Of a DNA stretch of 47,857 bases, positions 7,002-15,045 are shown in pieces. The stretch is taken from the NCBI GenBank assembly GCA_024685975.1, contig JAIBDZ010000011.1, positions 1-47,857 on the forward strand, read 5' to 3'. The notes beneath the pieces are model-generated. The model ran no database searches and was not told the DNA's origin. It saw nothing but the letters and a program-made list of their open reading frames with translations. The stretch is from Piscirickettsiaceae bacterium (GTDB taxonomy: Bacteria; Pseudomonadota; Gammaproteobacteria; Nitrosococcales; Methylophagaceae). Made by a program: the position numbers and the translations under genes. Position 1 is the stretch's first letter. Every line of letters starts with the position of its first letter.

Positions 7002-8663
7002 TTATTCCGCTGATTGTGCACAAAAACAAGATGCACCGATAACACGATCGGCTCGTGCTTCTGCTAAGGCTAATCGTTGCGTGATTAATCGACCCTCAGC
7101 GGTCTCTTCTAAGCCTTTGGCAACTAAACAATCATTTAAACCTCGTAAGCTCCAAACATTGTCCGGATGAATTTGTGCTCGGTTTAAGTTGCCGCCAAGT
7201 CCGAGATCTTCACGGTAGACGGTTTCAGCTTCATCAACGCGACCTTGTTCAAACAACAATGCGCCCAAGGCATGGCGGGTTGGCTGCATCCAGCCCCAAG
7301 GTTCATCGTAAGGTAGCGCGTCTTCTTTTTCGATAGCATCACGTAAATGTTGGAAAGCAACATCATAGTTGGCTTTACGATATTCAATCTCACCTGCAAG
7401 CATCGATTCTGCGACTTCCAGTTGTTGATGGCAGGTCACATTATGTAATAACCGAGATGGCGGCATACGATCGCGGGCTGCCAAGAAATGGGTTTGCTGT
7501 TGTTCGGCTTCGGTGACTTCGCCACGAGCGGCATGGGCGACGCCTTTTGCATAGTGCAGTGTCGCGGTAAGGTTGGCGAATAGTTCGCTGTCTTCTGGGA
7601 GGGGCTCTGCGATGATTTGTTGCCAACGGCCAAAGCGAATTAAAACATGTACCCAGACGGCTATATAAGCTTCAAAATAATCAGCGAAAGGGGGAGAGTC
7701 GATACGTAAGAAATCTTCGGGCGTGACGGTGACCAGTTCACGTGCAGCCGCCCAAGCGGGTTCAAACTGACCTAAGAACATCGCGCCATAAGCGGCGAAG
7801 TGATAATTATGTAAACGGTAACCGCTATAGAAGGTATAGAGTCCGTTTCGTTCTAATGCTTTCCTATCGGCTTTAATTGCTTGTTGATTCCAATGCAAGG
7901 TGTTGTGATAGTGACCGCATTGGATATCGATATGTGTCGCCATGTGAATCAAGTGCCCAGCATCGGGTACTAATGTGCGAAGGGCATCCCCTGCTTTTAA
8001 TGCTTTTTCAGGGAAAGGGGACATTTCCATTAAATGCACGTAAATATGTAGAAGACCGGGATGTTGCATCGCTTCAGGGTGATCTTTGAATGCCGATTCG
8101 AGTATGGATTGGGCGGCTAAGGTATCAGCTCCCTCAGCAGGTTCGCCAGTGGCAATATTCCACATCAGCCAAGGTGTTTGATTCATGATGGCTTCAACAT
8201 AGATCATCATCACATCTAAATCATTTGGATAGGTTTCGTGAACGACTTTCATGGTATGAGCAAAGTCGTCGTTCCAGCTACGCATGATATCGATTTCAGT
8301 TGGGTCACGTTGTGGATAACGCTGTGTTAAGGCTTCAATCAAGGCACGTTCAGCTGGACTGGTATTCTCAATCAGCGCCATTGCCGCTTGTGTTGCATCG
8401 TAAGCGATAGCAAGGGAGTCGCGGCGCATATTGTCATCTCGCAACTGCCAAGGCATATTGTAGTTTGGCCCTGCGGCATAAGCGATACCCCAATGGGCCA
8501 TGGCGCAATTGGGATCGGCTTCTAATGCTTTAGTAAAACAGGCGATGGCTTCGTCGTGAAAGTAGGAGTAACACCAAACTAAGCCGCGATTAAACCACAA
8601 TTGTGCTTCTGTTGATGTTGTCGTTACCTGACGTTCATAAACATCGATATCGTAGTAATCCAC
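7002..8663 (-). CDS. Large TPR-repeat protein of unknown function
   Basis: About 553 aa, soluble, no signal peptide. The first TPR-like pair is clear near the N-terminus: WFNRGLVWCYSYFHDEAI followed by CFTKALEADPNCAMAHWGIAY. Further helical repeats follow, including one near LGALLFEQGRVDEAETVYRE. The C-terminus has a CFC pair. TPR proteins scaffold protein contacts; no catalytic motif is seen. Start choice: the frame opens at 8720 and has an ATG at 8684 without a Shine-Dalgarno. GTG 8663 has GAGGAG 6 nt upstream and is preferred, but 8684 cannot be excluded. It is flanked by long non-coding stretches and looks like a single-gene unit. Confidence 0.8.
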   Translation of the reverse strand: MDYYDIDVYERQVTTTSTEAQLWFNRGLVWCYSYFHDEAIACFTKALEADPNCAMAHWGIAYAAGPNYNMPWQLRDDNMRRDSLAIAYDATQAAMALIENTSPAERALIEALTQRYPQRDPTEIDIMRSWNDDFAHTMKVVHETYPNDLDVMMIYVEAIMNQTPWLMWNIATGEPAEGADTLAAQSILESAFKDHPEAMQHPGLLHIYVHLMEMSPFPEKALKAGDALRTLVPDAGHLIHMATHIDIQCGHYHNTLHWNQQAIKADRKALERNGLYTFYSGYRLHNYHFAAYGAMFLGQFEPAWAAARELVTVTPEDFLRIDSPPFADYFEAYIAVWVHVLIRFGRWQQIIAEPLPEDSELFANLTATLHYAKGVAHAARGEVTEAEQQQTHFLAARDRMPPSRLLHNVTCHQQLEVAESMLAGEIEYRKANYDVAFQHLRDAIEKEDALPYDEPWGWMQPTRHALGALLFEQGRVDEAETVYREDLGLGGNLNRAQIHPDNVWSLRGLNDCLVAKGLEETAEGRLITQRLALAEARADRVIGASCFCAQSAE

Positions 8664-8930
8664 GGCATGCTCCTCGTTAAACATGACTAGAACTCTATTC
8701 GGTAGGTGAGTAAAAGGCAAGGTGAGTAATTATACGATCTTGACATAATTAATCCGTTCTTCACTTGAGCTATGACATCTAACCGTGTTGACGAAAGGGG
8801 GGTATTAGAACTTTAAATAAAGCAGACAGTCATTCTTAAGTAGGCTTGGAAAGTCAATCAATGTCGGATTTGAGTTGATGGAACAATTCGGGCTCTTTTA
8901 TTTGTTCGATTACAGACACCAAGAGGCTCT

Positions 8931-9710
8931 ATGAGAATTCCCGTTTTACTGTCGTTTTTGTCCACACTACTTTTCAGTCATTCTATTGTTGCTGACGAAA
9001 TGGTGGGCTCCAGTACCATAGATGCACCACTAGGCAAACCAAAAGTGATTATTTTTGATGTTAATGAAACGTTACTTGACTTAGAGGCCATGCGCCAGTC
9101 TGTTGGTCAGGCATTGGGCGGTCGCGAAGACTTGTTGCCATTATGGTTTTCAACTATGTTGCATCATTCTTTAGTGGTCTCAGCTGTTGAGGATTACGAA
9201 AGTTTTGGCAGTATCGGTGTCGCTGCTTTACAAATGGTGGCAGAAATACACCATATTGATATTAGTCAGGAAGAGGCTAAAACAGCTATCTTAACGCCAT
9301 TACGCTCATTACCGGCACATGCCGATGTTGCAGAAGGCCTAGCAAAATTAAAAGCGCAAGGTTATACCTTGGTCACGTTAACAAATTCGTCTTCTAAAGG
9401 TGTTCATTTGCAGCTAGAGAATGCAGGATTGAGTCAATATTTTGATGCGAGTTTAAGCATCGAGTCTGTCGGTGTTTTCAAACCGCATTTGAGGTCGTAT
9501 CGATGGGCACTTGAAGAGCTAGGTATCAGTGCTGATGAGGCTTTAATGGTCGCAGCACATGGTTGGGATATTGCCGGTGCAAATAAAGCGGGATTACAAA
9601 CCGCTTTTGTACGCCGTACTGGTAAAGTGCTTTTCCCCCTTGCAGAGCAGCCAGATTATGATGTGGCCAATATCAAGGATTTGGCGAATACATTAACTAA
9701 ATTTCGATAA
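8931..9710 (+). CDS. Exported haloacid-dehalogenase type II-like protein
   Basis: A 259 aa HAD hydrolase resembling (S)-2-haloacid dehalogenase. Motif I is IFDVNETLLD (nucleophile D), motif II is TLTNSSSKG, the lysine lies in VFKPHLRSY, and motif IV is VAAHGWDIAGA. These fit the type II dehalogenase group, although its S-x-N positions are A-x-H here, so true dehalogenation is uncertain. Unusually, the protein starts with a Sec signal peptide (MRIPVLLSFLSTLLFSHSIVA), placing it in the periplasm. AAGAGG lies 4 nt before ATG. About 210 bp of apparently non-coding DNA (8721-8930) precede it, and a strong terminator follows. Confidence 0.82.
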   Translation: MRIPVLLSFLSTLLFSHSIVADEMVGSSTIDAPLGKPKVIIFDVNETLLDLEAMRQSVGQALGGREDLLPLWFSTMLHHSLVVSAVEDYESFGSIGVAALQMVAEIHHIDISQEEAKTAILTPLRSLPAHADVAEGLAKLKAQGYTLVTLTNSSSKGVHLQLENAGLSQYFDASLSIESVGVFKPHLRSYRWALEELGISADEALMVAAHGWDIAGANKAGLQTAFVRRTGKVLFPLAEQPDYDVANIKDLANTLTKFR

Positions 9711-9716
9711 TGAAAT

Positions 9717-9751
9717 AAAAAAGCCATGACCGAAAAAAGTCATGGCTTTTA
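9717..9751. terminator. Bidirectional terminator
   Basis: AAAAGCCATGAC (9719-9730) pairs with GTCATGGCTTTT (9739-9750) around CGAAAAAA. It lies between the convergent dehalogenase-like gene and the decayed PEP-CTERM gene and shares its stem core with the terminator at 6032-6068. Confidence 0.85.
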
Positions 9752-9774
9752 TTAAAAACGATGCTTATTTAGAA

Positions 9775-10278
9775 TTACGCAGCATTTTTTGCTATACGGC
9801 GGAATCCAATGAGTCCGAACAAGGCTGGTGCGAACAAAAGCAAAGCAGGTGGTAAAGGAACTGGATTTAAGTCTTTATAGACAAGGTAAGCACCATCGTA
9901 CAGTGGGTCAGGCAGCCACCCTCCCTTTGTCAAATGAGCTTGACCTAGTCGATGTGGATCACCTGCGCAATAGATACTGATAGTAACCCCGCCACAATTA
10001 GCCAAGATATCTAATGTTGGCAGGTAAGTCCTGTTTGGCTCGTCTGTTTTTGTTGCACGATAACCTAGAAAAAAGCCTATACCTTCATCGATAGCCGTTA
10101 TACCGAAAATATCAAGGAAACCGGGTGTGTCTTCATTTCTTGTAAAACTTGCGGGTATATCTAGTGGTTGAGGCAATATGCTGTTAGCAAGGTCGATGAT
10201 AGATGCCTCACTGACCCATTTCCAACCGGTTAGATTAACGCCTGTTGATGGAGTACCGACGCAACCTAGTTCTTCTCG
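9775..10278 (-). pseudogene. Decayed VPxPA/PEP-CTERM gene, N-terminus lost
   Basis: The C-terminus is a clear sorting signal: NPVPLPPALLLFAPALFG, then a basic end RRIAKNAA. The same frame runs upstream without an ATG as far as an in-frame TGA at 10279-10281; only a TTG at 10176 could start it. The part before that TTG still reads like a PEP-CTERM body (STGVNLTGWKWVSEAS). No signal peptide is found, so the product could not be exported and sorted. I read it as a remnant truncated at about 10.28 kb, where the accessory region begins. An assembly error or a TGA mutation in a longer gene is the alternative. Confidence 0.72.
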
Positions 10279-10432
10279 TCAGCACAACGCATCCATTTCA
10301 TCCCCGAAAAACTTATCAAGGCCCAATCTGGATAAATTAGTTATGAAGACAAGCGCGTTAGTGAAAAGAAAACTCGACAGAGACTATTTCACGGAACCAG
10401 GTGACAGATCTCAAGCTGAAGGGTCAAAAAGT

Positions 10433-10603
10433 ATGTATTGCAGTGCTAGAACTAAGGCTACAGGCAAACCTTGCAAGCAAAAAGCCATATACGCTAATGG
10501 GAGGTGCAAGTTTCATGGTGGTTGTAGTACAGGCCCACGGACAGAAAAAGGTAAGCAGAAGTCAGCATTAAATGGTTTTAAAAAACGTTTCATTGATATT
10601 TAG
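10433..10603 (+). CDS. Small HGG-STGPRT protein of mobile-element type
   Basis: A 56 aa basic protein, MYCSARTKATGKPCKQKA followed by NGRCKFHGGCSTGPRTEKG. The pattern of two Cys pairs followed by HGG-x-STGP[KR]T is common in small proteins encoded by prophages and integrative elements; the function is not known to me. ATG 10433 is preferred because AAGGG lies 9 nt upstream. The frame is open further up (ATG 10343, and an earlier ATG that would overlap the decayed PEP-CTERM gene antisense), but those starts lack ribosome sites. It marks the left part of the accessory region. Confidence 0.7.
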   Translation: MYCSARTKATGKPCKQKAIYANGRCKFHGGCSTGPRTEKGKQKSALNGFKKRFIDI

Positions 10604-10714
10604 ATATTGAGATGAAATTGCAAAGACAAGCCTCAATCACAAATATATCCACCACTAAAGAGAGTATATTCAATAACTTATTCTATATTGGGAGCTAAGG
10701 ACTCATAAATTCAC

Positions 10715-10796
10715 TTGACAGTCTTGTCGTGCGTGTTAATCTATACCTGTATTTAATTTTACAGGACTCCTGAAGTCCTATTTTATTTTAGAAGGG
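10715..10796 (+). promoter_or_regulatory. Promoter and hairpin leader before the 10803 gene
   Basis: TTGACA at 10715-10720 has a possible -10 TAATCT 16 bp on (10737-10742). The leader then forms a hairpin, AGGACT (10763-10768) with AGTCCT (10774-10779), followed at once by ATTTTATTTT. It sits directly before the ribosome site AAGGG (10792-10796). This looks like an attenuator or an operator close to the start codon. Not tested. Confidence 0.5.
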
Positions 10797-10802
10797 ATTA
10801 TT

Positions 10803-11756
10803 ATGTTTAAGTTTACGAAAAAAGATGCCGAGTTTGCAGCCGTTCAATTTAGCTGTGGTTTATATGAATGGACCCGTAGTTTTACTGGGAGTCCTAATGG
10901 CATCAGTTTTGAAAGAGATGTATTCGTTAGCGGTAAATATGATAGCTCGTTAATTGAAAAAAATAACTTTCGTGATGGTGAGTTCGCTCAGAATATTACG
11001 TCGATATTTGATTTTGCAGAAACAGGTACCTGGCAAGGAGTGAATATTTTTGATGATCAAGAGGTTCTTGAGAATCAATTGGGAGAGATACTGACGCCTT
11101 TGGCTGCCTTTGACGAAGTATTCTCCAAGGACATCGATTTTCAAGAGTATTTCGAGGTGAAAGTTGGATCGCTTTTTATTATTGATATCTTGAGGGACGT
11201 TGTTAACGCGGCATTTGCTCGGTATCGCTTAATCGACGGGACGTTATCGTTAGAAGAGATCGCATTGCTTGGGAATGTAAGCCTCAAAACGGTACAAAAT
11301 GCTGTCAGCTCTAAAAGTAAGGATAGGCTCGTTGTCTCGTCAACGATGACATATAAAGGTGGAAAGTCAGCCATAGATGCTCAAGAAGCCAGACGATGGT
11401 TACTGACAAAGAAAGGCTTCACAGGACCCTATTTCCTTGATGATTTGCCCACTTATGATGAATACCTAACATTAGGTCAGTTTCAACATCATTGTTTGTC
11501 ATTATTAAAAAACGCCGGCCTTGAACTAAGCGATATTAAACAAAAGCTCTCTTGGAGCGATGAGTTGGTCAAGGCATTTACAAACATCATTGAGCAGAAA
11601 GTGAATGATGATTTGAATTTGATTACCCCCTTATTAATTAAGCAATTTGGTGAGGCAGTTAGTTATCCGAAACTAAAGCAATTTGTAACGGAAGGAAGCA
11701 AAATTATTGCTTCTACACTGGCTGAATATCAAGCAACATTATTGTTTAAAGCGTAG
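10803..11756 (+). CDS. Unrecognised 317 aa protein with helix-turn-helix-like segment
   Basis: I do not recognise the family. Residues 1-110 are mixed and acidic. Around residues 148-175 there is a helix-turn-helix-like stretch, SLEEIALLGNVSLKTVQNAV. It is followed by a basic loop and AIDAQEARRWLLTKKGF, an arrangement seen in DNA-binding proteins that read a site with a winged or extended HTH. The C-terminal third is helical with no catalytic motif. AAGGG lies 6 nt before ATG. The next gene starts 18 bp after the stop with its own ribosome site, so the two form one unit. AT-rich composition and neighbours suggest acquired DNA. It could be a regulator, or part of a defence or element-maintenance module. 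Confidence 0.72.
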   Translation: MFKFTKKDAEFAAVQFSCGLYEWTRSFTGSPNGISFERDVFVSGKYDSSLIEKNNFRDGEFAQNITSIFDFAETGTWQGVNIFDDQEVLENQLGEILTPLAAFDEVFSKDIDFQEYFEVKVGSLFIIDILRDVVNAAFARYRLIDGTLSLEEIALLGNVSLKTVQNAVSSKSKDRLVVSSTMTYKGGKSAIDAQEARRWLLTKKGFTGPYFLDDLPTYDEYLTLGQFQHHCLSLLKNAGLELSDIKQKLSWSDELVKAFTNIIEQKVNDDLNLITPLLIKQFGEAVSYPKLKQFVTEGSKIIASTLAEYQATLLFKA

Positions 11757-11774
11757 CAGACTGAGGAGAATAAA

Positions 11775-12068
11775 ATGACAATTAAGTTATCAGAGAAATT
11801 AGCTTTATCTCATATTGGCGGCGTAAAACTATTTCCTGTCATGATGAAAAATAGAGATACCGGAACTGTTGCATATCGATTATCTAAAAGTGGCAATACT
11901 AAGTCTGACAGCATCGAAGTGGTGGATGAAAATGACATGATCTTAAAGGTTACTGAACAAGGCTATGCTGTCCGTGCTCGTACAATCGCTCCAAGTAGTC
12001 AAGGTGGAATTGCAGGGCTTTACAAATTAAATCAACGATCAATTCGCTGTTATTCGTTGAGTCACTAA
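11775..12068 (+). CDS. Small unrecognised protein, second gene of the module
   Basis: A 97 aa soluble protein with no signal peptide or known motif that I can see. Alternating hydrophobic and polar residues (VKLFPVMMKNRDTGTVAYRL) suggest beta structure, and the C-terminal part is basic. AGGAG lies 7 nt before ATG. It lies 18 bp after the HTH-like gene, so joint expression is likely. A role as partner of that protein is inference from position only. The stretch 12069-12280 after it holds no convincing gene. Confidence 0.65.
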   Translation: MTIKLSEKLALSHIGGVKLFPVMMKNRDTGTVAYRLSKSGNTKSDSIEVVDENDMILKVTEQGYAVRARTIAPSSQGGIAGLYKLNQRSIRCYSLSH

Positions 12069-12280
12069 CCTTTTTAGCCCAGCGGAAGGTGGCGCATATA
12101 ACATCCGCAGCCATGCCAAAATACGTCTCTCTAGTAGGGTGTTCTAACACTCGAATTAAGTATTTAAAATAATAATGAGCATTGTTTATCGAATTGGGGA
12201 TGACATCTGGTCTTGTTGTTTTGGGTGAGTGGTCGACGACGGGAAAGACCGTATTTTTAAAATTAAAGGAATGTATTACG

Positions 12281-13057
12281 ATGAGTTGTTTACCTGAGCA
12301 TGGTCAGATTAATTGTATTAAATGCTATATATCATCAAAGGTTGAGTTTGATAAGTCATTGCAAACAAGCCAGGACTGGAGGATTAAAGCTAATCCTCTA
12401 GCATGGGGCAATCCTGAAGCTGAAATTGTCATCCTCGGTTTCTCTAAGGGGCCTACTCAGGATAAGGCTTTAACTACAACAGATTATAATGAAATTGCAT
12501 ATAAAGGTAGTCGTCGGAATGTAGGTAAAATATTAGCGCATATAGGATTGATAGCGAAAGCTGAGCCAGAACAGTTAAAGCTGGAAGTCGATCGAATTAT
12601 TGCTGACAAAGCAGGAAGGTTTCACTTCGGCTCATTAATTCGTTGTACTGTTGAGCAGTACGATGTTGTTAAGGATAAATGGAAAGGCTCGGGTGGTGGG
12701 ATGCTAGATAAATTTGTAGCAACTTCATTTGGTCAAAAAGTAGTTGGTAATTGCATGGAGTCATTTTTAGTTGACCTGCCATCACAGACTAAACTCGTCA
12801 TTATGTTTGGACTAGGATCAAAAGGTAATTACGTTCGAGCAGCCTATCAATTATTTCAAAAAGCAAGACCAGGGAATTGGACAAAAATAAATGATGTGGC
12901 CTATAGCGATGGCATAATCACAGTTGTTCACGTTGAACACTTTGCATCTCAGGGTGCGTTGATTCCGAATTGGTTGGGAGAAAGGGAGCATGAGCGTAGC
13001 CAGTTAGGAAGGCTGGCGCAAGAAGGCGTAAATTTCGGCATGACACAAAGGAAATAG
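12281..13057 (+). CDS. Possible uracil-DNA-glycosylase-fold protein
   Basis: A 258 aa protein not firmly recognised. The order of motifs recalls the uracil-DNA glycosylase superfamily. First comes a glycine-rich motif after a strand (EIVILGFSKGPTQ), then a strand with cysteine (GSLIRCTV), then C-x3-F (GNCMESFLVDLP) leading into KLVIMFGLGSKG, and finally a histidine motif (VVHVEHFASQG) where family 4/5 enzymes have HPS. An N-terminal cysteine group (MSCLPEHGQINCIKCY) could bind metal. The general-base residue is not clear, so activity is uncertain. The open frame begins at a TTG at 12182, but ATG 12281 has AAAGGA 10 nt upstream. It stands alone between AT-rich spacers. Confidence 0.62.
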   Translation: MSCLPEHGQINCIKCYISSKVEFDKSLQTSQDWRIKANPLAWGNPEAEIVILGFSKGPTQDKALTTTDYNEIAYKGSRRNVGKILAHIGLIAKAEPEQLKLEVDRIIADKAGRFHFGSLIRCTVEQYDVVKDKWKGSGGGMLDKFVATSFGQKVVGNCMESFLVDLPSQTKLVIMFGLGSKGNYVRAAYQLFQKARPGNWTKINDVAYSDGIITVVHVEHFASQGALIPNWLGEREHERSQLGRLAQEGVNFGMTQRK

Positions 13058-13234
13058 ATAGATTGGGTAGAGCGTTAAGCTACTCACTAGCTTAATGAAA
13101 TATTCATATCATTGAATATCTCGAAGTCAATGAGTGTGGTAAGTTTACGTTAAGATAAATGCCCGAAGAGCTGACCTGCTTTAATGATGAGAATGATAAG
13201 AAGTTGTACTTCCCAACAATGAAACATTGGCTTT

Positions 13235-14371
13235 TTAAAAGGTAATGGTTCCGGATGGGGTTGTTTTTAACCATTTTTTCCAATCATTTTCAAGTTGTTG
13301 GATTCCACCGTGGTAATGGTTATTTATATACTGGGTCGTATCAAATTTTTGACAATAATTGAGCGCCATCTGATCAAGCATAGATTTCAAAAATTGGCGT
13401 CGTTCACTGTTGATCATTAAATAAAAAAATAGAGACCAGTCGATAGCGTAGTTTAAACCGCTATTTTGGGGATTATTCCATTGTGCATGTGATTGATTAA
13501 AGTGAGCTTGTAAAGGTGGTAAACGGCTCCGTCGTAGTAGTTGAAGGTGCTCATCATTTGTTGCAAAAGAGTAAGTTTGCGCACCCGTGATGACCATTTT
13601 TTCAAAAAAACCAGCCATACCTTCATTAAGCCAGATAGGTATATCACCAAACATGGCTGCAACAATAGCGTGTGAAGATTCATGGAGTGCAATGCGTGTT
13701 ATATGGTTTTTATCACCAACAGCCCAAATAGTCGACTGGTTTAATCGAGGGCTATAAAAACCAGTGGCTTTATTATTTGAACCGGGAGCAACTTGTCTGC
13801 GATATGCATGAAATTGGTTTTTGTCATTAATGAATTTAAGTTTCAGATCTATTTTTCTTAGTTGAGCGACTTTAATAACGTCACTTAGCGTTTTATAAGT
13901 TTTGGTGACCCCAGCTTGAATATTATCCTGTGTGAAAGCAGGCAATTTGGCAAAACGATTATCAATTGAGAGTGTAAAAAAGTTTTCGATATACAATTCG
14001 CGCAGACGTAAGTTCGAGTAACCAGAAGACGGAGGAGTATCACTGATCTGGAGGTGTCCTTTCGTATCAAGCCACTCATAAACATTGTATTGATGGTCAA
14101 TGACATCACTTTTGACTCGACCACAAATGATGGGCCTATCGGCTTCTGAGTACGTCGCTTTTTTATCTTGAGTCTTTTGATGAGCTGTTTGATATATGCT
14201 AGGTAATAAAGAATGAGGAATGTTCAGACCAGATTGTTGAACTGGTTTGGTTATAAATTTATACCATTCATTTAAATGCTTTTTCTGTTGATCATTCGAG
14301 AGAGCCCATAAAAGTATCAAAAAGGCACAAGTCGACGCTACAAAAAGCAATATTCGGCTGAGTGACTTCAT
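13235..14371 (-). CDS. Membrane-anchored HESSH peptidase-like protein
   Basis: A 378 aa protein with an N-terminal membrane helix (about 7-25, LLFVASTCAFLILLWAL) and the rest probably periplasmic. A DUF4124-like segment YEWLDTKGHLQISDTPPSSG lies at about 98-117. A gluzincin-type zinc motif follows: HESSHAIVAAMFG, then the third ligand in WLNEGMAGFFE. This fits the MA clan of metallopeptidases (DUF1570-like). The substrate is unknown. The start codon directly follows the stop of the upstream gene (14372), so translation is coupled. The gene pair diverges from the SMP-like gene across a TGTCCC repeat region. Confidence 0.75.
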   Translation of the reverse strand: MKSLSRILLFVASTCAFLILLWALSNDQQKKHLNEWYKFITKPVQQSGLNIPHSLLPSIYQTAHQKTQDKKATYSEADRPIICGRVKSDVIDHQYNVYEWLDTKGHLQISDTPPSSGYSNLRLRELYIENFFTLSIDNRFAKLPAFTQDNIQAGVTKTYKTLSDVIKVAQLRKIDLKLKFINDKNQFHAYRRQVAPGSNNKATGFYSPRLNQSTIWAVGDKNHITRIALHESSHAIVAAMFGDIPIWLNEGMAGFFEKMVITGAQTYSFATNDEHLQLLRRSRLPPLQAHFNQSHAQWNNPQNSGLNYAIDWSLFFYLMINSERRQFLKSMLDQMALNYCQKFDTTQYINNHYHGGIQQLENDWKKWLKTTPSGTITF

Positions 14372-14743
14372 TTATAACTCATCATATTCAGACAGCAGTT
14401 CATCATGTTCAAGTCGTTCTGTCAGTTTTATTGAGATTTTCTGTAGGCGGCTCGATGCTTTTTTGGAAAGCACACTTTCAGTATCGATATGCTTGTTGGC
14501 AACTAGGTTTAACCTTTTAAAGTCTGGCACTTGTTCTATGATTTGAAGATAACGTTTTAGCTTTTCATTTGGCGTTGATGAACGCTGAAGTTGTTTTTTT
14601 AAGGTTTCTCGAAACTTTGCTTGTTTATTGAGATCATCATCGTCATGGAGCTCGACATAGAGAGCATTAGCTAGATCGTTAAGTGTCCAATTCAGCTTGG
14701 CTTGATAGTTTCTGATCAGCTTTTGTAAATGTTCAGCATCCAT
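14372..14743 (-). CDS. Small helical protein coupled to the HESSH peptidase
   Basis: A 123 aa charged, mostly helical protein that I do not recognise. Residues 18-55 (NWTLNDLANALYVEL and the following helices) could form a helix-turn-helix domain, which would make it a candidate regulator, but the match is weak. ATG 14743 has AGGGA 4 nt upstream, inside a TGTCCC repeat (read on the other strand). The stop abuts the peptidase start with no gap. If it binds DNA, the repeats at 14746-14800 are the natural operator. Confidence 0.68.
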   Translation of the reverse strand: MDAEHLQKLIRNYQAKLNWTLNDLANALYVELHDDDDLNKQAKFRETLKKQLQRSSTPNEKLKRYLQIIEQVPDFKRLNLVANKHIDTESVLSKKASSRLQKISIKLTERLEHDELLSEYDEL

Positions 14744-14745
14744 AC

Positions 14746-14800
14746 TGTCCCTATTTGTCCCTTTCCAATCTGTAGCTTAGTAAATGTCCCAGCGGGGACA
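14746..14800. promoter_or_regulatory. TGTCCC repeat array between divergent genes
   Basis: Two direct TGTCCC half-sites, at 14746-14751 and 14756-14761, are exactly 10 bp apart. A perfect inverted pair TGTCCC-AGCG-GGGACA lies at 14785-14800. The region separates the coupled gene pair (minus) from the small gene at 14827 (plus). It looks like an operator set. The site nearest 14743 also doubles as that gene's ribosome site. Confidence 0.5.
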
Positions 14801-14826
14801 ATCATTAACTAAATAGGATTTATATC

Positions 14827-15033
14827 ATGAAAAATGGAAAAACGACAATGACTAAGGCCGCAGCCGCACGTATTCAATCAGCAGAAGCAAAATCTAATGG
14901 CGGCGGGGTGTCAAAAGGTTCTTTTGCATCAAGAGCACAATCGGCTGCTGCTTCTACCTCACTAAAAAATGCTCCTAGCAAAACCGGGAACCCTTCGGGG
15001 GGCAACAGAGGAAATAATCCGCCTCGTAAATAA
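14827..15033 (+). CDS. Small Ala/Ser/Gly-rich protein, SMP-like repeat
   Basis: A 68 aa basic, low-complexity protein. Two related units, AAAARIQSAEAKSNGG and FASRAQSAAAS, resemble the SMP (seed maturation protein) type repeat also found in small bacterial proteins, and the tail is rich in G, N, P and K. It is probably disordered, and the function is unknown. TAGGA lies 9 nt before ATG. A second in-frame ATG follows seven codons later (MTKAAAARIQS), which is the usual start of similar proteins. It is followed by a strong terminator. Confidence 0.68.
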   Translation: MKNGKTTMTKAAAARIQSAEAKSNGGGVSKGSFASRAQSAAASTSLKNAPSKTGNPSGGNRGNNPPRK

Positions 15034-15045
15034 TTGCTAACTTAG

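Noticed and set aside
12182-12280. Extended N-terminus of the UDG-like protein from a TTG at 12182
   Set aside because: The extra 33 residues do not look like part of the fold, and ATG 12281 has a good AAAGGA site.
13058-13234. Terminator at CAATG-AAA-CATTG followed by CTTTTT (about 13217-13235)
   Set aside because: Only five base pairs, and it lies about 160 bp past the nearest plus-strand stop.
13159-13245. A 28-codon plus-strand ORF (starting MPEELTCFNDENDKK) before the HESSH peptidase stop
   Set aside because: No ribosome site, it overlaps the 3' end of the peptidase gene, and there is no recognisable similarity; it may be a remnant but cannot be supported as a gene.
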